The notes under the pieces: model-generated
What the model was told of the DNA's origin: nothing
The model's database searches: none
What the model saw: the letters and a program-made list of their open reading frames with translations, nothing else
Part shown: one piece after another, positions 62,701 through 64,000 of the stretch
Layout: every line of letters begins with the position of its first letter
Position numbering within the stretch: position 1 is the first letter of the stretch
Virus record (IMG/VR): IMGVR_UViG_3300032282_005862
Coordinates: 34,630 to 98,629 of that record
Strand: one strand, 5' to 3'
Source: a virus
DNA: 64,000 nt
Position numbers and translations under genes: made by a program

Positions 62701-63060
62701 TTTATTATTTTTTCCAAATATTTTACTTCCAGATATATATTGATCGCCAGTAGTATAAACTATAGTATTTGGTAAAATTGTTAATACTGGATTTCCAGAA
62801 ATATAAAGTGTTCCTCCAGAAATATTAACATTTCCATTTATTAAACTAATATTTGTTCCAGAAAAATCAAATTCACTAATATTACTTAAATCTAAGGCAT
62901 TTAAAATACCAGTGCCTTGAACTTCAAGATTATTAACAAAAGTTTTGTTTCCATTTATTGTTTGATTACCAGTATTATATACCAAATTGGGAGCAATTAC
63001 TTCTTGAGAAAAAATCCCACTTTTACCTACTAAAGTTTTAGCCTTAAATATATTTGCCAT
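59764..63060 (-). CDS. Long tail fibre with YadA-head-like and Gly-rich repeats
   Basis: A 1,098-residue protein. Modules of the type YTTGNQTISGTKTF occur five or so times and divide it. Residues about 115-400 are 14-17-residue repeats with (S/I)IIGGxxN, like the left-handed parallel beta-roll of YadA heads. Residues about 700-880 are repeats of GGxIxT (GGSIYTY, GGDINTS, GGYIDTS). The last 130 residues form a distinct domain ending NIYCYY, the likely receptor-binding tip. The mRNA leader has two hairpins and AATAAGGAT as ribosome-binding site. Confidence 0.83.
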   Translation of the reverse strand: MANIFKAKTLVGKSGIFSQEVIAPNLVYNTGNQTINGNKTFVNNLEVQGTGILNALDLSNISEFDFSGTNISLINGNVNISGGTLYISGNPVLTILPNTIVYTTGDQYISGSKIFGKNNKIISGNQNLILGGENNCISGNYSIIGGGFNHQIRSDYGVILGGVGAQVTNSYGNIIGSLGGYANGNKSIVIGGNYSNANGNESIIIGGYLNNTNAFGSFVFGGTYNCIRSTSSYSNIIGGTTNEITGSSSMYSNIIGGGSNKITDSNRSAIIAGNSNKLINADCSSIVGGAENKISGSLSFVGGGYYNYNCSQMSFIGAGYNNCNFGGTSFIGGGYGNEIKYGSDTSSIMGGFRNKISGVYSIIGGGAFNEVLASNSYIVGGCCSIIAPDHNGSAILGDGQNRQHNSSGAYTLTIDFASGVYFAKPNIFGKVSFNSPIDLNNIDILSLSGVDISITSGNIVLTNRPTVNGIPVLLSGEAASLPTAIVYTTGNQTIAGTKTFSANTYFQNDIIVTGNIRGSGTAYFSDNLNIANNLNVSGNINNPTLVLTKGKQTISGVKTFADTMSLNAYTENGYNSSNLDYRLNIGGNTDENVGIQIDAYGTNPAQILMRRARGIPTGLSGVLKDDVLFNLQARGYVSGLNDYSSNSRAAIRLIADENWIAKTGYTGQGTYILFRTTNVGSGLAMDKVTIGTSGINLLDGNIYFNNGGYINLSNAGGSIDASNYGGNIYTYGYPDGSKIGGSIYTYADAEGNGGDINTSDGGGYISTNANGGYIDTSLFGGIIDTSDGGGSIFMNNPGAGSLDTRPGGASEPGGSINTYGGDNAVGGNINTSAASDGGHGGNIYTYGAQGAAGGNIYTYAGLNISGGSINLSQNSGANFSIQTANLPATQNDGSIYNKVNDNLYIRKNNAWEKVITDRFNPVYTTGNQTISGTKNFTTRPTVNGSGVLLNGEVINKSNYFILNFGHTSDQPTASSHNYFAPHNLGYNASGPNRRYIQILETGIARKASWQHIAGTTLISPTLNCTGYFINTSTIPPQTGVISTGILSNNTNIPNNFTGMITPPVTINAGDYVVCSLFTPAFTPSFSGVRDTVNIYCYY

Positions 63061-63076
63061 ATCCTTATTCTTTTTA

Positions 63077-63110
63077 TTAGCTTGCGCTAATTTGTCGCTT
63101 TTAAAGGCGA
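63077..63110 (-). promoter_or_regulatory. Two hairpins in the fibre mRNA leader
   Basis: On the minus strand TTAGC-GCAA-GCTAA (63090-63077) is a hairpin closed by a GNRA tetraloop, and an imperfect TCGCCT/AAGCGA hairpin lies upstream (63110-63095). Both fall between the GTGTAAT motif and the ribosome-binding site of the long fibre gene. Confidence 0.5.
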
Positions 63111-63128
63111 ACTAAAGAATCTAATAAA

Positions 63129-63135
63129 ATTACAC
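63129..63135 (-). promoter_or_regulatory. Class 2 (GTGTAAT) motif of the long fibre gene
   Basis: GTGTAAT on the minus strand, about 69 nt before the ATG at 63060, just inside the 3' flank of the next fibre gene. Confidence 0.45.
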
Positions 63136-63144
63136 TTAATAGTA

Positions 63145-64000
63145 TTACTGTATGCTTGCAAAAGTATGTATTTTTGCACCATTTTCAGTTAAATCATCAG
63201 ATAATAAACCTGTATAACCTGTCATGTTAATATTACTTATAGTTAAATTATACAATATATTCCCTGGAACTTCTAATGTAGCTTGAATTTTAGGTATTAA
63301 ATTAAAAGGTATTGGATAATTTATTTGATAAGCATCACTACCAGGTGTTAATGATGTTGTAAATATTTGTTGATTAGATAATATTGTATTTATTTGATTT
63401 TGAAGATTTGAACCCGTTGTGTTTAAATTAATTATTGTTGCAAATTTATTATCTGCTACTCCACTGTAAGCTATAATATTTTGTACAGATGCAATATCAG
63501 ATAAAGGTGAAAGATCACTATTTCTTGTGCTTATGCCAAACTTAAATTTATTACTATGATCAAAGCCTATAATTGGACCACTATCATTTAGTCCAGTTAA
63601 TCCCGCTCCAGTAACAAAGAAAATTCCACCATCAACTGCTCCTCCAGTAAGATTTAAAAGAAGATAAGGACTTTGAACGCTAAAATTTGTTGTATTTACA
63701 ATAGTTTGAGTTCCAGTAACAATAAGATTATTAATAGTAGTATTACCATTAAAAGTTTTATTTCCTAATATAAGTTGATCACCATAAGTAAGTACAGAGA
63801 CTCCACTTAAGTCATTTATTTTTTTATCTAAAGTTGAGCCTGTTAAAGCAATATTTGTAAATATTGTTCCACCAGTAATATTCAAATTCGTTGCAAGCGT
63901 ATTTCCAGTCGTAGCTAAATTCGTTGTAAGCGTATTAATATTCGTTTGCAACGTAGTTCCAGTCGTATTCAAATTCGTTGCAAGCGTATTTCCAGTCGTA
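63145..64000 (-). CDS. Tail fibre protein, C-terminal part (5' end outside window)
   Basis: The frame is open to the end of the window, so the start is not seen. The part nearest the edge is an 11-residue repeat (TTGNTLATNLN and variants), expected to be a trimeric stalk. A TYGDQLILGNKTF module follows, as in the neighbouring fibre gene. Then GGAVDGGIFFVTG and a C-terminal beta domain ending GAKIHTFASIQ. It is probably an upstream section of the fibre complex. Confidence 0.75.
   Translation of the reverse strand, partial: TTGNTLATNLNTTGTTLQTNINTLTTNLATTGNTLATNLNITGGTIFTNIALTGSTLDKKINDLSGVSVLTYGDQLILGNKTFNGNTTINNLIVTGTQTIVNTTNFSVQSPYLLLNLTGGAVDGGIFFVTGAGLTGLNDSGPIIGFDHSNKFKFGISTRNSDLSPLSDIASVQNIIAYSGVADNKFATIINLNTTGSNLQNQINTILSNQQIFTTSLTPGSDAYQINYPIPFNLIPKIQATLEVPGNILYNLTISNINMTGYTGLLSDDLTENGAKIHTFASIQ
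63868..64000 (-). repeat. 33-bp tandem coding repeats of the fibre stalk
   Basis: About four copies (one shortened to 21 bp) of a 33-bp unit encoding 11 residues, continuing past the window. The units use ACG and GCG-containing codons that are rare elsewhere, and two copies are identical, a sign of recent duplication. Confidence 0.8.

Noticed and set aside
1-64000. tRNA genes and CRISPR arrays
   Set aside because: The only T-arm like sequence I found is that of the tmRNA, and no spaced direct repeats of CRISPR type were seen; the tandem repeats at the right edge are coding.

Overview
The window is a 64 kb internal piece of a large, very AT-rich tailed-phage genome. It carries phage replication genes and a complete long-tail module of the lambda/siphovirus type: connector proteins, tail tube, chaperone-region genes, a 2,074-residue tape measure, and gpM, gpL, gpK, gpI and gpJ homologues. 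I see no host housekeeping blocks, integrase, rRNA, tRNA or CRISPR array. Terminase, portal and major capsid protein are not in view. The lambda-type tail tip and the LPS-like sugar genes suggest a Gram-negative host. The one-piece tmRNA argues against hosts whose tmRNA is in two pieces, if it came from the host. The host itself cannot be named.

Layout. 0-5.4 kb: the end of an IMP dehydrogenase/GMP reductase-like gene, small unknown genes, a structured non-coding RNA on the minus strand (about 3795-4120), a one-piece tmRNA (4415-4802) and an HNH endonuclease. 5.4-7 kb: a glycine-rich, adhesin-like protein. 7-20.3 kb: a carbohydrate island with glycosyltransferases, FkbM-type and fused methyltransferases, an Fe-S sugar 3-dehydrase, a thiamine-diphosphate enzyme pair, nucleotide-sugar dehydratases and a three-domain nucleotidyltransferase/HAD/kinase fusion. 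20.3-32.1 kb: replication and recombination, with RecA, nucleases, DnaB-type helicase, ThyX, a TOPRIM primase, a GIY-YIG endonuclease, a DNA polymerase III alpha subunit divided over separate PHP and polymerase genes with a proofreading exonuclease between them, and a putative ssDNA-binding protein. 32.1-35.2 kb: further glycosyltransferases. 36-37.6 kb: minus-strand genes including a tail-tube paralogue. 37.7-45.7 kb: tail-tip genes M-L-K-I-J on the plus strand. 45.7-58 kb: tape measure, chaperone region, tail tube and connectors on the minus strand. 58-59.7 kb: a GT9 glycosyltransferase and a sulfotransferase. 59.8-64 kb: long tail-fibre genes.

Regulation. Two promoter-like signals recur. 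Class 1 is a sigma70-like TTGnnn-N17-TAnnnT element placed so that the predicted transcription start falls on, or within 1-3 nt of, the A of the start codon (exactly 6 nt between the -10 box and ATG at six genes). This implies leaderless mRNAs for many early-type and sugar genes. Class 2 is GTGTAAT (or GTGTAAA) in front of virion genes, the tmRNA and a few others, often about 7 nt from the start codon, with no visible -35 box. I interpret it as a phage-specific late promoter.

How it fits together. The phage seems to bring its own replisome, purine and thymidylate enzymes, a ribosome-rescue RNA and a large set of sugar genes that could decorate the virion or remodel the host surface. The most unusual items are the structured RNA at 3.8-4.1 kb with its own consensus promoter, the phage tmRNA with a long tag, and the near-fixed leaderless promoter geometry.
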